From: Bathynomus jamesi
Lineage: Eukaryota; Arthropoda; Malacostraca; Isopoda; Cirolanidae
Reading direction: 5' to 3'
DNA: 64,000 nt
Assembly: GCA_023014485.1 (NCBI GenBank)
Contig: JAJOZX010003220.1
Span: 170,001-234,000, forward strand
The translations under genes and the position numbers were made by a program. A model generated the notes under the pieces. It ran no database searches and was not told the origin of the DNA. It saw only the letters and a list, made by a program, of their open reading frames with translations. Positions 31,961-44,162 of this stretch are shown here, piece by piece; the first letter of the stretch is position 1; every line of letters starts with the position of its first letter.

Positions 31961-33096
31961 TAATTCAACCTTTTTTTGTTGTAAAAGAGAATTTAATTCA
32001 ACCTGAATTTAAGAGAATTTAATTTAAGAAAATTTAATTTAAGAGAATTTAAGAGAATTTAATTCAATTTCAATTGGCAGGTTTGTCTCTTTAATTCAAC
32101 CTTCTTTTTTTTGGTATAAGAAGAATTGACAGATTTGTCTCTTTTTGCATGCAGTAATTGCGTATATAAATATATAGGTGAAATTATATATTTTATTGTG
32201 TGTAACCAAAACAGTTTTTACAAATGTTTGTAACATTTTTATAATTATTGTGATGTATATGATGGCAGTAATAGTGTAATAACTAATCGATCATGTCCTA
32301 ATGACTTTTTAAATTACAATGGGAAGGAACATGCCGTCCCTCCGTTTTGTTTGAACTCCTTTAATTTTTGTTCTGAACAGTGTGACGAGCAATGTTTTAC
32401 TAAAGAGCAAAGTGCTCACGAAAAAACGTATTGTTAATTTCAGACATCATATCTCCCGATTGGTCACTCTCAATTCCCCCGAATGTAGTACTCTTAATTT
32501 ACCTTGCTCTGTATGTTCGTGAAATTTACCCGTATGACCGAACATAACCTCAATTTAGGTTAAGCTTTTTTTAATTTTTAAGAGTATTATATGGAACCTA
32601 TAACCCCATGTTCAGTCCATTATAATTTATAAATGATTTCTGTTTTTAATTTGTATTCTTAATTTTCTTAGTTCAATTATCATGCTGATACTTCTTGTTA
32701 ATATTAATAGTTAATATTAATGGTGATATACTGTTACTCTATAGCTATGAATGTTATTGGCCGAATACATTGCCATTAATGCTACCTGTATTAGAATTTA
32801 ATAATAATTCACTTAAACTTAAAAGACTATAACCCTACTCCCATTTTAAATTATTATACACTATTTTTAAACTTTGTTAATTCGAAAACCTTCCGAATTC
32901 CTACACATACACACGCCATGTATGCACACTATATATACACTATATATATACAAAAACCTTATTCTAAAATCATTGGCATACTTATTGGAAAGGAACGTCA
33001 CCATTCATATCCTGAATTAGTTTAATCTTAATAATTGTTGCTTACTATATATAATTTTTTGCTCATGCACTTATTAAGTTATTTTAACCAAAGCTA
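31961..33096. other. AT-rich stretch without recognised features
   Basis: A short TTTAATTCAACC-type duplication lies at 31960-32110. The rest is AT-rich sequence with stops in all frames. I see no gene, transposon end or structured RNA. Confidence 0.6.
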
Positions 33097-33110
33097 ATCT
33101 GTTCTTTAAA

Positions 33111-33146
<36 letters not shown>

Positions 33147-33160
33147 TTTAAAGAACAGAT
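33097..33160. repeat. Hairpin: 23 bp inverted repeat around (TA)n
   Basis: ATCTGTTCTTTAAAGTGTATA at 33097 is mirrored by TATACACTTTAAAGAACAGAT ending at 33160, with TA repeats as the centre. It could be an expanded palindromic MITE end. Positions 33161-33764 are AT-rich without recognised features. Confidence 0.85.
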
Positions 33161-33764
33161 ATAATCCTAATCCACCAATGACCACTAATCATCTAGTGCT
33201 TCACGGGATGAACCAATTACTTTCATAATCCACATACTCAATACTCATGTTCTACGTACACGTACATATACGTACGTATGCGCATTTACGTATAACTTCA
33301 AAGATAAATCCATTTTTCCAATTTGGACATATCACCAACCACTTACACTCTGTACATAATACACATAACTACACACTTCCCCCAGGTCTATACATCATCC
33401 ATTATATAATTTCTTTTTTTACTTACACTAGTCGATAAAATTAGTTTATTAACTGTACGATCATGGTAACTTTGGATATTCCTGAACTTTAAAATTTAAA
33501 TTTTTCCCTTTTACATACTATTCATTATGTATGTATTTTTTTTCCACAGGAAAAATTTTTGTTAAAATTTGAACAATATCATTGGTTGTCTAAATTAATT
33601 AGTTGTCTAAAATTACATTTGATTGCTGTACATTGTACTTAACCACCCCAAATCACGTGTTATATATAAATTTGTAATTATAAACAACATTAGTCATCAC
33701 CTAGTTTGAATTAGTTAGGATATTATATTATTGTATTAACATCATTCTAGAGGGGAAAGCCCTT

Positions 33765-34882
33765 TAAAAATGAACAAAGAATAATTCCTATATAATCTTT
33801 ATAATTCAAATATTCATTTTTTCATAAGAACCAAAATCGTCTAACGCGAGTTTGGATAAAATTTTGATTTGCTTTCTATTTTTGCAATGTCACAACCATG
33901 CTATCTACCATTTCTATGGTTAAGTCGTATCCATGTTTGTGTCATTGGAGGTTCGTTGTGAGAAGCGAATGTCCCTTAATTTCATTCCCTCAATGTACAA
34001 ACAAGACACTCGACGGTTTAGAACGTTTAAGATTTCCATCACAATATTACCCATAACCCCATTTTCCATTTATTATAGACTTTATGATAATTAATTATTG
34101 TTTTCTTGCATCTAACCCTCATCCATACACATTGCATGTGACATGATGTTAACCCTTGTTTGTACTTCTTCATTCATTTACTTAATTCTTCCTCAAATGT
34201 ACCCAATTCGTTAATATTTACTGTATACTCGTATAAGTATATACATATATTTAATTAATATTTTCACTCGCTCTTTGTACAATGGCTATAAACCTTTCAT
34301 TACTATATTGCTCTAACTCATCTCTTCTACATTCTCCCAATAATGACTTGTACTGTACGTACGAATTAAATAACTATGGCGTATTAATTATGAATTGACG
34401 TATGGCATAATTTGAAAAACTATGACGTCATAAAGTAACTTAATTCTCTTCACGTTTTCCATACCTTAAATACTGAATCACGTGTTTAGTATGTGGATAT
34501 CTTTCGTATTCAATGTATGGTAAAATCCTTAATAATAATAAACACTTCATTCTCTATAAGTCATTATTTATATGTTGTGTCCTGTCTGGTGTTATGCAGT
34601 AAAAATGCTCATCCATACGTCCATATCTTATCTTGACCGTTATCCTTTATTAATTTTATTACTTATTCATTCATCTACCTATAGTCTATCTATGCCCTAT
34701 CAACTCATCAGTCCATGTTTACTCGTGTCCGTCTATGTTACGCACACAGCCTACGTGTATAATACTTATGCACTCGTACATGTCCCCTGTTGATCATGAT
34801 TACGTACATAGTTACGTACATGTAAATACGTCCACATGTGTTCTGTTTACTTTTTTCTTTAAATTATTTCACTTCTCGCAAG
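33765..34882 (+). repeat. Dispersed repeat X, copy 2, cut by the tandem array
   Basis: Near-identical to 24685-25790 up to CACTTCTCGCAAG. At 34882-34883 it changes directly into the interior of a Tc1-like unit (GTCAGGAGAATTTCC). This marks the left boundary of the big array. Confidence 0.85.
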
Positions 34883-35765
34883 GTCAGGAGAATTTCCTGG
34901 CCATTCTTCATTTCCAAAGAAATCGATCTCATGGTTCCGCAACAACTGTTGAGTGGCTAATGCCTTAAAGCAGTTGGCTTATCGTGCAGAAGTGTGACCT
35001 GATCGACATCCATAACATTGTTTGGGTTTCTTAGAAAAGGAATGACATGCTGGGATAGAATAATATCACGAAAATACTGTCCATCTCAAATCTGACCATT
35101 TGGCTTCAGCACCCACATGAGCTTCTTTGCAGTGAACAAAACAAACACACCAACACAGTCTGGACTTTTTAATAATTCGTGATAATGTTCATTGTCATCG
35201 ATTTCATCTGGTGTTGTGGCCCACACTCGATCATTTTGGTAGTTAGGCCGACGTGTTACGTAAACAAAAAATTCATCGGAGACAGTTAATGCATGAAATC
35301 ATCCACATCCCAATCTTCAAGATAATGGGCAAGCCACATTCTGTCATCGATGTTAAGTTGAGTTTTTCTTGGCTTTGGAAGTTCATGCCAAGGCTTTAAA
35401 CCTTGCCTATGACGGTACAGTCGAATGATCTCACCACTAACGATCTTTCCTCTCAACACTTCGATCTCTCTAGAAAGTTTAGCACAGCTGTTTTTCCGCT
35501 TACGTGTACCGCTTTCAATGATGTCCTTTGTTTCCTGAGAGAGTGGCAAATTTGGGCGTCCAGATTTCGTTGTATCCATTTCACATTCATCCAAAGTTTT
35601 ATTCCAATTTCTTTTGACGAAGTCCTCACTTCTTCGCAACTTTTTGGCAACCTATGAACGTGTTATAAAGGTGGCTCCAGCATGACGAGCTTCCCGAAAT
35701 GTTATTGCTCGTATGCGATCTATCACACGTTGCCTCTCCGAATCACCAATTAATTGAGAAGCCAT
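34883..35765 (-). pseudogene. Array unit 1 Tc1-like transposase, left-truncated
   Basis: First unit. It lacks the C-terminus beyond the GNEEWPGNSPD region because of the junction with repeat X. It shares the TAG in TRS*VAKKL near the N-terminus and the TGA after KPNGQ-I found in nearly all units. A one-base loss near 35290 (GACAGTTAATG instead of GACAGCTAAATG) adds its own frameshift. Domain content: N-terminal HTH region (KKLRRSEDFVKRNW), linker KPWHELPKPRKTQLNI, catalytic start DEFFVYVTRRPNYQNDRVWA. Confidence 0.85.
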
Positions 35766-36153
35766 TATATTATCATTTTATCAGCTAGAGTAATTTTAAT
35801 ACCTGCAATAAATAAAGAATTTTATATATTTTTATAATCACTAAAAACTATTTCGATATAAGTAAACATGTAAGCTGCAAATGGGGGCCTAAGGTTTTTT
35901 GGAACCCCTAATATAACTTACTTAAACTTTACTTATATCATTATTTACTTTAATCTTTGTCATTTATCACGTTTTTTAATTCAAAGAATTGGTTTCAATT
36001 TCATTTCAATTTAGAAAAAGGGGGGGGACATATGCAACGGGTAAGGGGGTGCGCATAGCGGTGTAATTACAGTATGTTGTTTAGGGGCCCTAAGGAAACT
36101 CCGAGCAGTGTGTAGAATAAGAATACAAAATTTCGACCTCTAATATATATATA

Positions 36154-37778
36154 TCGGGTGGTCCGAAAAAAATGACGCATTTTTTAAAAATTAATATCTC
36201 AGTAACCCCCTTCCTTATCATGACAATTTTTATATGCAAGATACTTTCAAACTTCTTTTTTTGAATGCAAGAAACGGAATTCTGATATCTTTTATAGTTT
36301 TCTCGCAATTAACAAAAGTAACAACATGGGTCAAAAAAACGAATATCATGAGAAAGGAAAAATTTAATCAGAAATTTAACTAATTAATTTACAGTAAATG
36401 ATCGATTGGACCACCACTCTGTTGACACACTAATCTAAGTCTTTTCTTCCACACAAAAATAATACTTCTTACTTCATTAATGCCAATTTCTTGCCAAGAT
36501 TCAAGTATTTTACTTTTTAATTCTGATTCGGTGAATTTTTCTCGTCGACCTCGGTAAACCTTCTCTTTTAGTAACTCCCAAATTGAGTAGTCCATAGGAT
36601 TACAATCTGGGCTTTGTGGTGGCCACTCATTTTTCGTTATTAATTTTGGTGTATTGCTAATCAGAAACGACTGTGTGGCGTAGCTTGTATGCGACGGTGC
36701 TCCATCTTGTTGAAATATGAAATCATTTTCTTGATACAGGCGACGACAATCCGGCAACAATTTTGTTCTTAAAAGTTCAATGTAATTTGCAGAATTCACC
36801 TTTGTCTTTTCAGTTTCAATAAAATGAACATCTGTCTTGCCATTCCAAGAGACCCCTGCAGATATCATAACCTTTTTGGAGAATCTTGACGTTTCATGAT
36901 ACAATCTGTTTATTGAAATGTCACACTTTTTACCACGCCCGTAGACAACATCATTTTGACGGTTTCGCGGAATTTCTAGAGTGAAATCTTTTTCATCCGT
37001 GAAGACTATCTTTTTAATATCAACGACAGAGAAATTATCAAGTAACTTTCTGCACCTTGTTTTTCTTTTATCCTTAACAGTATCACTTTTTCTAGAAGAT
37101 ACTATTCTTTTGAAGGCTTTTAGTTTTTGTGCTTTAATTATTCGGTGTACAGAAGTCTTTCCAATATTCAAATGTTTAGCAATTGTTCTTTGTGACAAAT
37201 GACTTCCTGGTTTATCTTCTTGAGAGCAGATTTTATCGTTGATGTAATCCACATTTTCTGGAACCGAAGCTGTTTTAGGTCTACCGCTTCCTGGTTTTCT
37301 GGCAGTACTTCCCGATTCGCGAATCTTCTTTAAGAGTCTTTCCACTGCACGCCTTTTCCACTTTTTGCCGGGAAACTCTTGCAATAACCTTCCAGTCTTC
37401 CATCCTTTTTCACAGTAACAATTTTTAATGAGAATACGATCTTCCTCTGACAACATCATTAAGGGTACTGACGAATTGTTAAAAAATAAAATATCCACAA
37501 TTTGACTTGTTCATTCCTGTAGAGTTTTGTAATAACTTGCAAAAATATCGCATGATATCGTATAAAAAACGGATATTATATTGCGATTTTTGTTTTTTTG
37601 ACCCATGTTGTTACTTTTGTTAATTGCGAGAAAACTATAAAAGATATCAGAATTCCGTTTCTTGCATTCAAAAAAAGAAGTTTGAAAGTATCTTGCATAT
37701 AAAAATTGTCATGATAAGGAATGGGGTTACTGAGATATTAATTTTTTAAAAATGCGTCATTTTTTTCGGACCACCCGA
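36154..37778 (-). mobile_element. DD37D mariner-type element with 187 bp terminal inverted repeats
   Basis: It is inserted in the (TA)n of array unit 1/2. The ends are TCGGGTGGTCCGAAAAAAATG (36154) and its complement (ending 37778). The inverted repeats span 36154-36340 and 37592-37778, 187 bp each with only about two to four mismatches, flanked by TA. The near-identity of the long terminal repeats and the intact 369-codon ORF suggest recent insertion, after the array formed. Confidence 0.93.
36389..37498 (-). CDS. DD37D mariner (maT-like) transposase, intact
   Basis: An unbroken 369 aa protein. The N-terminal HTH (KGWKTGRLLQEFPGKKWKR, residues about 32-50) is followed by a GSGRPKTA hook and a second HTH (SQRTIAKHLNIGKTSVHRI, residues about 101-119). 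The catalytic domain has FTDEKDF (first Asp), FQQDGAPSH (second Asp) and SPDCNPMDYSIWELL. There are 37 residues between the second Asp and the Asp of PMD, the DD37D spacing. All three acidic residues are present. Two in-frame ATGs near the start leave the exact N-terminus open; the second (MMLSEED, about 14 residues in) looks more family-like. A candidate functional enzyme. Confidence 0.92.
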   Translation of the reverse strand: MDILFFNNSSVPLMMLSEEDRILIKNCYCEKGWKTGRLLQEFPGKKWKRRAVERLLKKIRESGSTARKPGSGRPKTASVPENVDYINDKICSQEDKPGSHLSQRTIAKHLNIGKTSVHRIIKAQKLKAFKRIVSSRKSDTVKDKRKTRCRKLLDNFSVVDIKKIVFTDEKDFTLEIPRNRQNDVVYGRGKKCDISINRLYHETSRFSKKVMISAGVSWNGKTDVHFIETEKTKVNSANYIELLRTKLLPDCRRLYQENDFIFQQDGAPSHTSYATQSFLISNTPKLITKNEWPPQSPDCNPMDYSIWELLKEKVYRGRREKFTESELKSKILESWQEIGINEVRSIIFVWKKRLRLVCQQSGGPIDHLL

Positions 37779-37800
37779 TATATATACACTATATATATAT

Positions 37801-37945
37801 ATGCTGCAAACCCACAAGGAAAGAGAAAAACGATTCCAAGGCGTAGGTGTAGCTTTGAATACACGAAAGGCCTTGGAATCGTTTTTCTCTTTCCTTGTAG
37901 ATTGCAGCATTTATTCATTTCACGAGTTTTATTGTGAAATTCATC
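37801..37945. repeat. Penelope-tail palindrome (first of 12 in the array)
   Basis: Arms of about 40 bp (GCTGCAAACCCACAAGGAAAG ... CCAAGGC against GCCTTGGAATC ... GATTGCAGC) face each other around a 27-base loop containing GTGTA..TACAC and CGAAAG. A smaller hairpin (TTTCACGAG..GTGAAA) follows. The arms resemble the terminal sequence of the Penelope copy at 29180-29222 (CACGAAAG, TTTCCTTTTCCTTGTGG), so each palindrome looks like two Penelope 3' tails joined head to head. Further copies start near 39425, 40998, 42579, 44160, 47348, 50574, 56250, 57928, 59525, 61105 and 62671. Confidence 0.8.
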
Positions 37946-37963
37946 CCATATATATATATATAT

Positions 37964-38938
37964 CCTTCGAAAATCGATTTGCTGCAGGTTCTTGAAACAA
38001 GAGACATTCAACCTTGTCCTTTATAACTGATCCAATGTGTTCACAGACGTTCAGGTCAGGAGAATTTCCTGGCCATTCTTCATTTCCAAAGAAATCGATC
38101 TCATGGTTCCGCAACAACTGTTGAGTGGCTAATGCCTTAAAGCAGTGGGCTTATCGTGCAGAAGTGTGACCTGATCGACATCCATAACATTGTTTGGGTT
38201 TCTTAGAAAAGGAATGACATGCTGGGATAGAATAATATCACGAAAATCCTGTCCATCTCAAATCTGACCATTTGGCTTCAGCACCCACATGAGCTTCTTT
38301 GCAGAGAACAAAACAAACACACCAACACAGTCTGGACTTTTTAATAATTCGTGATAATGTTCATTGTCATCGATTTCATCTGGTGTTGTGGCCCACACTC
38401 GATCATTTTGGTAGTTAGGCCGACGTGTTACGTAAACAAAAAATTCATCCGAGACAGCTAAATGCATGAAATCATCCACATCCCAATCTTCAAGATAATG
38501 GGCAAGCCACATTCTGTCATCGATGTTAAGTTGAGTTTTTCTTGGCTTTGGAAGTTCATGCCAAGGCTTTAAACCTTGCCTATGACGGTACAGTCGAATG
38601 ATCTCACCACTAACGATCTTTCCTCTCAACACTTCGATCTCTCTATAAAGTTTAGCACAGCTGTTTTTCCGCTTACATGTACCGCTTTCAATGATGTCCT
38701 TTGTTTCCTGAGAGAGTGGCAAATTTGGGCGTCCAGATTTGGTTGTATCCATTTCACATTCATCCAAAGTTTTATTCCAATTTCTTTTGACGAAGTCCTC
38801 ACTTCTTCGCAACTTTTTGGCAACCTATGAACGTGTTATAAAGGTGGCTCCAGCATGACGAGCTTCCCGAAATGTTATTGCTCGTATGCGATCTATCACA
38901 CGTTGCCTCTCCGAATCACCAATTAATTGAGAAGCCAT
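37964..38938 (-). pseudogene. Array unit 2 Tc1-like transposase
   Basis: A representative complete unit. Read on minus: start MASQLIGDSERQRVIDRIRA, HTH, then TAG in place of a codon before VAKKLRRSEDF, an open segment of 184 codons to a TGA just after KPNGQI, and a frameshift in the HDK second-Asp region. Further downstream come ALATQQLLRNHEIDFFGNEEW and SPDLNVCEH. The C-terminus stops at NRFSKD, where (TA)n begins. The family (Tc1-like, extended Asp-Glu spacing) normally continues about 60 more residues. Confidence 0.85.
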
Positions 38939-39309
38939 TATATTATCATTTTATCAGCTAGAGTAATTTTAATACCTGCAATAAATAAAGAATTTTATAT
39001 ATTTTTATAATCACTAAAAACTATTTCGATATAAGTAAACATGTAAGCTGCAAATGGGGGCCAAAGGTTTTTTGGAACCCCTTATATAACTTACTTTAAC
39101 TTTACTTATATCATTATTTACTTTAATCTTTGTCATTTATCAGGTATTTTAATTCAAAGAATTGGTTTCAATTTCATTTCAATTTAGAAAAAGGGGGTGG
39201 GACATATGCAACGGGTAAGGGGGTGCGCATAGCGGTGTAATTACAGTATGTTGTTTAGGGGCCCTAAGGAAACTCCGAGCAGTGTGTAGAATAAGAATAC
39301 AAAATTTCG

Positions 39310-39331
39310 ACCTCTAATATATATATATACA

Positions 39332-39382
<51 letters not shown>

Positions 39383-39424
39383 ATATATTTATATATATAT
39401 AAATATATATATATTATATATATA
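39310..39424. repeat. Array (TA)n tract with palindromic variants
   Basis: Typical of the dinucleotide tracts that separate array units: TA runs interrupted by ACACAC, TTATAT and AATATA. Equivalent tracts flank every Penelope-tail palindrome. Their lengths vary between units more than any other part. Confidence 0.9.
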
Positions 39425-39584
39425 TGCTGCAAACCCACAAGGAAAGAGAAAAACGATTCCAAGGCGTAGGTGTAGCTTTGAATACACGAAAGGCCTTGGA
39501 ATCGTTTTTCTCTTTCCTTGTGGATTGCAGCATTTATTCATTTCACGAGTTTTATTGTGAAATTCATCCCATATATATATATAT

Positions 39585-40559
39585 CCTTCGAAAATCGATT
39601 TGCTGCAGGTTCTTGAAACAAGAGACATTCAACCTTGTCCTTTATAACTGATCCAAAGTGTTCACAGACGTTCAGGTCAGGAGAATTTCCTGGCCATTCT
39701 TCATTTCCAAAGAAATCGATCTCATGGTTCCGCAACAACTGTTGAGTGGCTAATGCCTTAAAGCAGTGGGCTTCTCGTGCAGAAGTGTGACCTGATCGAC
39801 ATCCATAACATTGTTTGGGTTTCTTAGAAAAGGAATGACATGCTGGGATAGAATAATATCACGAAAATACTGTCCATCTCAAATCTGACCATTTGGTTTC
39901 AGCACCAACATGAGCTTCTTTGCAGTGAACAAAACAAACACACCAACACAGTCTGGACTTTTTAATAATTCGTGATAATGTTCATTGTCATCGATTTCAT
40001 CTGGTGTTGTGGCCCACACTCGATCATTTTGGTAGTTAGGCCGACGTGTTACGTAAACAAAAAATTCATCCGAGACAGCTAAATGCATGAAATCATCCAC
40101 ATCCCAATCTTCAAGATAATGGGCAAGCCACATTCTGTAATCGATGTTAAGTTGAGTTTTTCTTGGCTTTGAAAGTTCATGCCAAGGCTTTAAACCTTGC
40201 CTATGACGGTACAGTCGAATGATCTCACCACTAACGACCTTTCCTCTCAACACTTCGATCTCTCTAGAAAGTTTAGCACAGCTGTTTTTCCGCTTACGTG
40301 TACCGCTTTCAATGATGTCCTTTGTTTCCTGAGAGAGTGGCAAATTTGGGCGTCCAGATTTGGTTGTATCCATTTCACATTCATCCAAAGTTTTATTCCA
40401 ATTTCTTTTGACGAAGTCCTCACTTCTTAGCAACTTTTTGGCAACCTATGAACGTGTTATAAAGGTGGCTCCAGCATGACGAGCTTCCCGAAATGTTATT
40501 GCTCGTATGCGATCTATCACACGTTGTCTCTCCGAATCACCAATTAATTGAGAAGCCAT
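39585..40559 (-). pseudogene. Array unit 3 Tc1-like transposase
   Basis: Same structure as unit 2, with the shared TAG near the N-terminus, TGA after KPNGQI and HDK-region frameshift. Private changes include Lys for an Asn-region codon (LVLKPNG) and Tyr in NIDYRMW. The open segment is 39879-40433. Confidence 0.85.
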
Positions 40560-40956
40560 TATATTATCATTTTATCAGCTAGAGTAATTTTAATACCTGC
40601 AATAAATAAAGAATTTTATATATTTTTATAATCACTAAAAACTATTTCGATATAAGTAAACATGTAAGCTGCAAATGGGGGCCAAAGGTTTTTTGGAATC
40701 CCTTATATAACTTACTTTAACTTTACTTATATCATTATTTACTTTAATCTTTGTCATTTATCAGGTTTTTTAATTCAAAGAATTGGTTTCAATTTCATTT
40801 CAATTTTGAAAAAGGGGGGGGGGGACATATGCAACGGGTAAGGGGGTGCGCATAGCGGTGTAATTACATTATGTTGTTTAGGGGCCCTAAGGAAACTCCG
40901 AGCAGTGTGTAGAATAAGAATACAAAATTTCGACCTCTAATATATATATATACACA

Positions 40957-40998
<42 letters not shown>

Positions 40999-41143
40999 GC
41001 TGCAAACCCAGAAGGAAAGAGAAAAACGATTCCAAGGCGTAGGTGTAGCTTTGAATACACGAAAGGCCTTGGAATCGTTTTTCTCTTTCCTTGTGGATTG
41101 CAGCATTTATTCATTTCACGTGTTTTATTGTGAAATTCATCCC

Positions 41144-41174
<31 letters not shown>

Positions 41175-41175
41175 T

Positions 41176-42147
41176 CCTTCGGAAATCGATTTGCTGCAGG
41201 TTCTTGAAACAAGAGACATTCAACCTTGTCCTTTATAACTGATCCAATGTGTTCACAGACGTTCAGGTCAGGAGAATTTCCTGGCCATTCTTCATTTCCA
41301 AAGAAATCGATCTCATGGTTCCGCAACAACTGTTGAGTGGCTAATGCCTTAAAGCAGTGGCTTATCGTGCAGAAGTGTGACCTGATCGACATCCATAACA
41401 TTGTTGTGTTTCTTAGAAAAGGAATGACATGCTGGGATAGAATAATATCACGAAAATACTGTCCATCTCAAATCTGACCATTTGGCTTCAGCACCCACAT
41501 GAGCTTCTTTGCAGTGAACAAAACAAACACACCAACACAGTCGGACTTTTTAATAATTCGTGATAATGTTCATTGTCATCGATTTCATCTGGTGTTGTGG
41601 CCCACACTCGATCATTTTGGTAGTTAGGCCGACGTTTTACGTAAACAAAATATTCATCGGAGACAGCTAAATGCATGAAATCATCCACATCCCAATCTTC
41701 AAGATAATGGGCAAGCCACATTCTGTCATCGATGTTAAGTTGAGTTTTTCTTGGCTTTGGAAGTTCATGCCAATGCTTTAAACCTTGCCTATGACGGTAC
41801 AGTTGAATGATCTCACCACTAACGATCTTTCCTCTCAACACTTCGATCTCTCTAGAAAGTTTAGCACAGCTGTTTTTCCGCTTACGTGTACCGCTTTCAA
41901 TGATGTCCTTTGTTTCCTGAGAGAGTGGCAAATTTGGGCGTCCAGATTTGGTTGTATCCATTTCACATTCATACAAAGTTTTATTCCAATTTCTTTTGAC
42001 GAAGTCCTAACTTCTTCGCAACTTTTTGGCAACCTATGAACGTGTTATAAAGGTGGCTCCAGCATGACGAGCTTCCCGAAATGTTATTGCTCGTATGCGA
42101 TCTATCACACGTTGCCTCTCCGAATCACCAATTAATTGAGAAGCCAT
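41176..42147 (-). pseudogene. Array unit 4 Tc1-like transposase
   Basis: As other units, with extra private breaks: one base lost in CAGTCGGAC (about 41540), one lost in the GCAGTGGCTTATC stretch (about 41356), and a changed base at the first Glu of the SEDF motif. The Asp-rich catalytic start (VSDEYFVYVKRRPNYQND) is still readable. Confidence 0.85.
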
Positions 42148-42758
42148 TATATTATCATTTTATCAGCTAGAGTAATTTTAATACCTGCAATAAATAAAGA
42201 AATTTATATATTCTTATAATCACTAAAAACTATTTCGATATAAGTAAACATGTAAGCTGCAAATGGGGGGCTATGGTTTTTGGAACCCCTTATATAACTC
42301 ACTTTAACTTTACTTATATCATTATTTACTTTAATATTTGTCATTTATCAGGTATTTTAATTCAAAGAATTGGTTTCAATTTCATTTCAATTTAGAAAAA
42401 GGGGGTGGGACATATGCAACGGGTAAGGGGGTGCGCATAGCGGTGTAATTACAGTATGTTGTCTAGGGGCCGTAAGGATACTCCGAGCAGTGTGTAGAAT
42501 AAGAATACAAAATTTCGACCTCTAATATATATATATACACACTATATATATGATATATATATATATATATATATATATGCTGGAAACCCAGAAGGAAAGA
42601 GAAAAACGATTCCAAGGCGTAGGTGTAGCTTTGAATACACGAAAGGCCTTGGAATCGTTTTTCTCTTTCCTTGTGGATTGCAGCATTTATTCATTTCACG
42701 TGTTTTATTGTGAAATTCATCCCATATATATATATATATATATATAATATATATATAT

Positions 42759-43733
42759 CCTTCGGAAATCGATTTGCTGCAGGTTCTTGAAACAAGAGAC
42801 ATTCAACCTTGTCCTTTATAACTGATCCAATGTGTTCACAGACGTTCAGGTCAGGAGAATTTCCTGGCCATTCTTCATTTCCAAAGAAATCGATCTCATG
42901 GTTCCGCAACAACTGTTGAGTGGCTAAACCCTTAAAGCAGTTGGCTTATCGTGCAGAAGTGTGACCTGATCGACATCCATAACATTGTCTGGGTTTCTTA
43001 GAAAAGGAATGACATGCTGGGATAGAATAATATCACGAAAATACTGTCCATCTCAAATCTGACCATTTGGCTTCAGCACCCACATGAGCTTCTTTGCAGT
43101 GAACAAAACAAACACACCAACACAGTCTGGACTTTTTAATAATTCGTGATAATGTTCATTGTCATCGATTTCATCTGGTGTTGTGGCCCACACTCGATCA
43201 TTTTGGTAGTTAGGCCGACGTGTTACGTAAACAAAAAATTCATCGGAGACAGCTAAATGCATGAAATCATCCACATCCCAATCTTCAAGATAATTGGCAA
43301 GCCACATTCTGTCATCGATGTTAAGTTGAGTTTTTCTTGGCATTGGAAGTTCATGCCAAGGCTTTAAACCTTGCCTATGACGGTACAGTCGAATGATCTC
43401 ACCACTAACGATCTTTCCTCTCAACACTTCGATCTCTCTAGAAAGTTCAGCACAGCTGTTTTTCCGCTTACGTGTACCGCTTTCAATGATGTCCTTTGTT
43501 TCCTGAGAGAGTGGCAAATTTGGGCGTCCAGATTTGGTTGTATCCATTTCACATTCATCCAAAGTTTTATTCCAATTTCTTTTGACGAAGTCCTCACTTC
43601 TTCGCAACTTTTTGGCAACATATGAACGTGTTATAAAGGTGGCTCCAGCATGACGAGCTTCCCGAAATGTTATTGCTCGTATGCAATCTATCACACGTTG
43701 CCTCTCCGAATCACCAATTAATTGAGAAGCCAT
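42759..43733 (-). pseudogene. Array unit 5 Tc1-like transposase, longest open frame
   Basis: The only unit with an uninterrupted frame from the start codon to the shared TGA (43053-43733, 226 codons), because the common N-terminal TAG is TAT (Tyr) here. The TGA after KPNGQI and the HDK-region frameshift remain, so the protein would lack the second Asp and the Glu. Confidence 0.88.
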
Positions 43734-44124
43734 TATATTATCATTTTATCAGCTAGAGTAATTTTAATACCTGCAATAAATAAAGAATTTTATATATTTT
43801 TATAATCACTAAAAACTATTTCGATATAAGTAAACATGTAAGCTGCAAATGGGGGCCTAAGGTTTTTTGGAACCCTTATATAACTTACTTTAACTTTACT
43901 TATATCATTATTTACTTTAATCTTTGTCATTTATCAGGTTTTTAATTCAAAGAATTGGTTTCAATTTCATTTCAATTTAGAAAAAGGGGGGGGGACATAT
44001 GCAACGGGTAAGGGGGTGCGCATAGCGGTGTAATTACAGTATGTTGTTTAGGGGCCCTAAGGAAACTCCGAGCAGTGTGTAGAATAAGAATACAAAATTT
44101 CGACCTCTAATATATATATATACA

Positions 44125-44162
<38 letters not shown>

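Noticed and set aside
36090..36308. 72-codon minus ORF at the left end of the DD37D element
   Set aside because: It spans the terminal repeat and array flank; it is not conserved as a protein.
38576..38830. 84-codon plus-strand ORFs in every array unit (MPMTVQSNDLT...)
   Set aside because: Antisense shadow of the transposase N-terminal region; it repeats only because the unit repeats.
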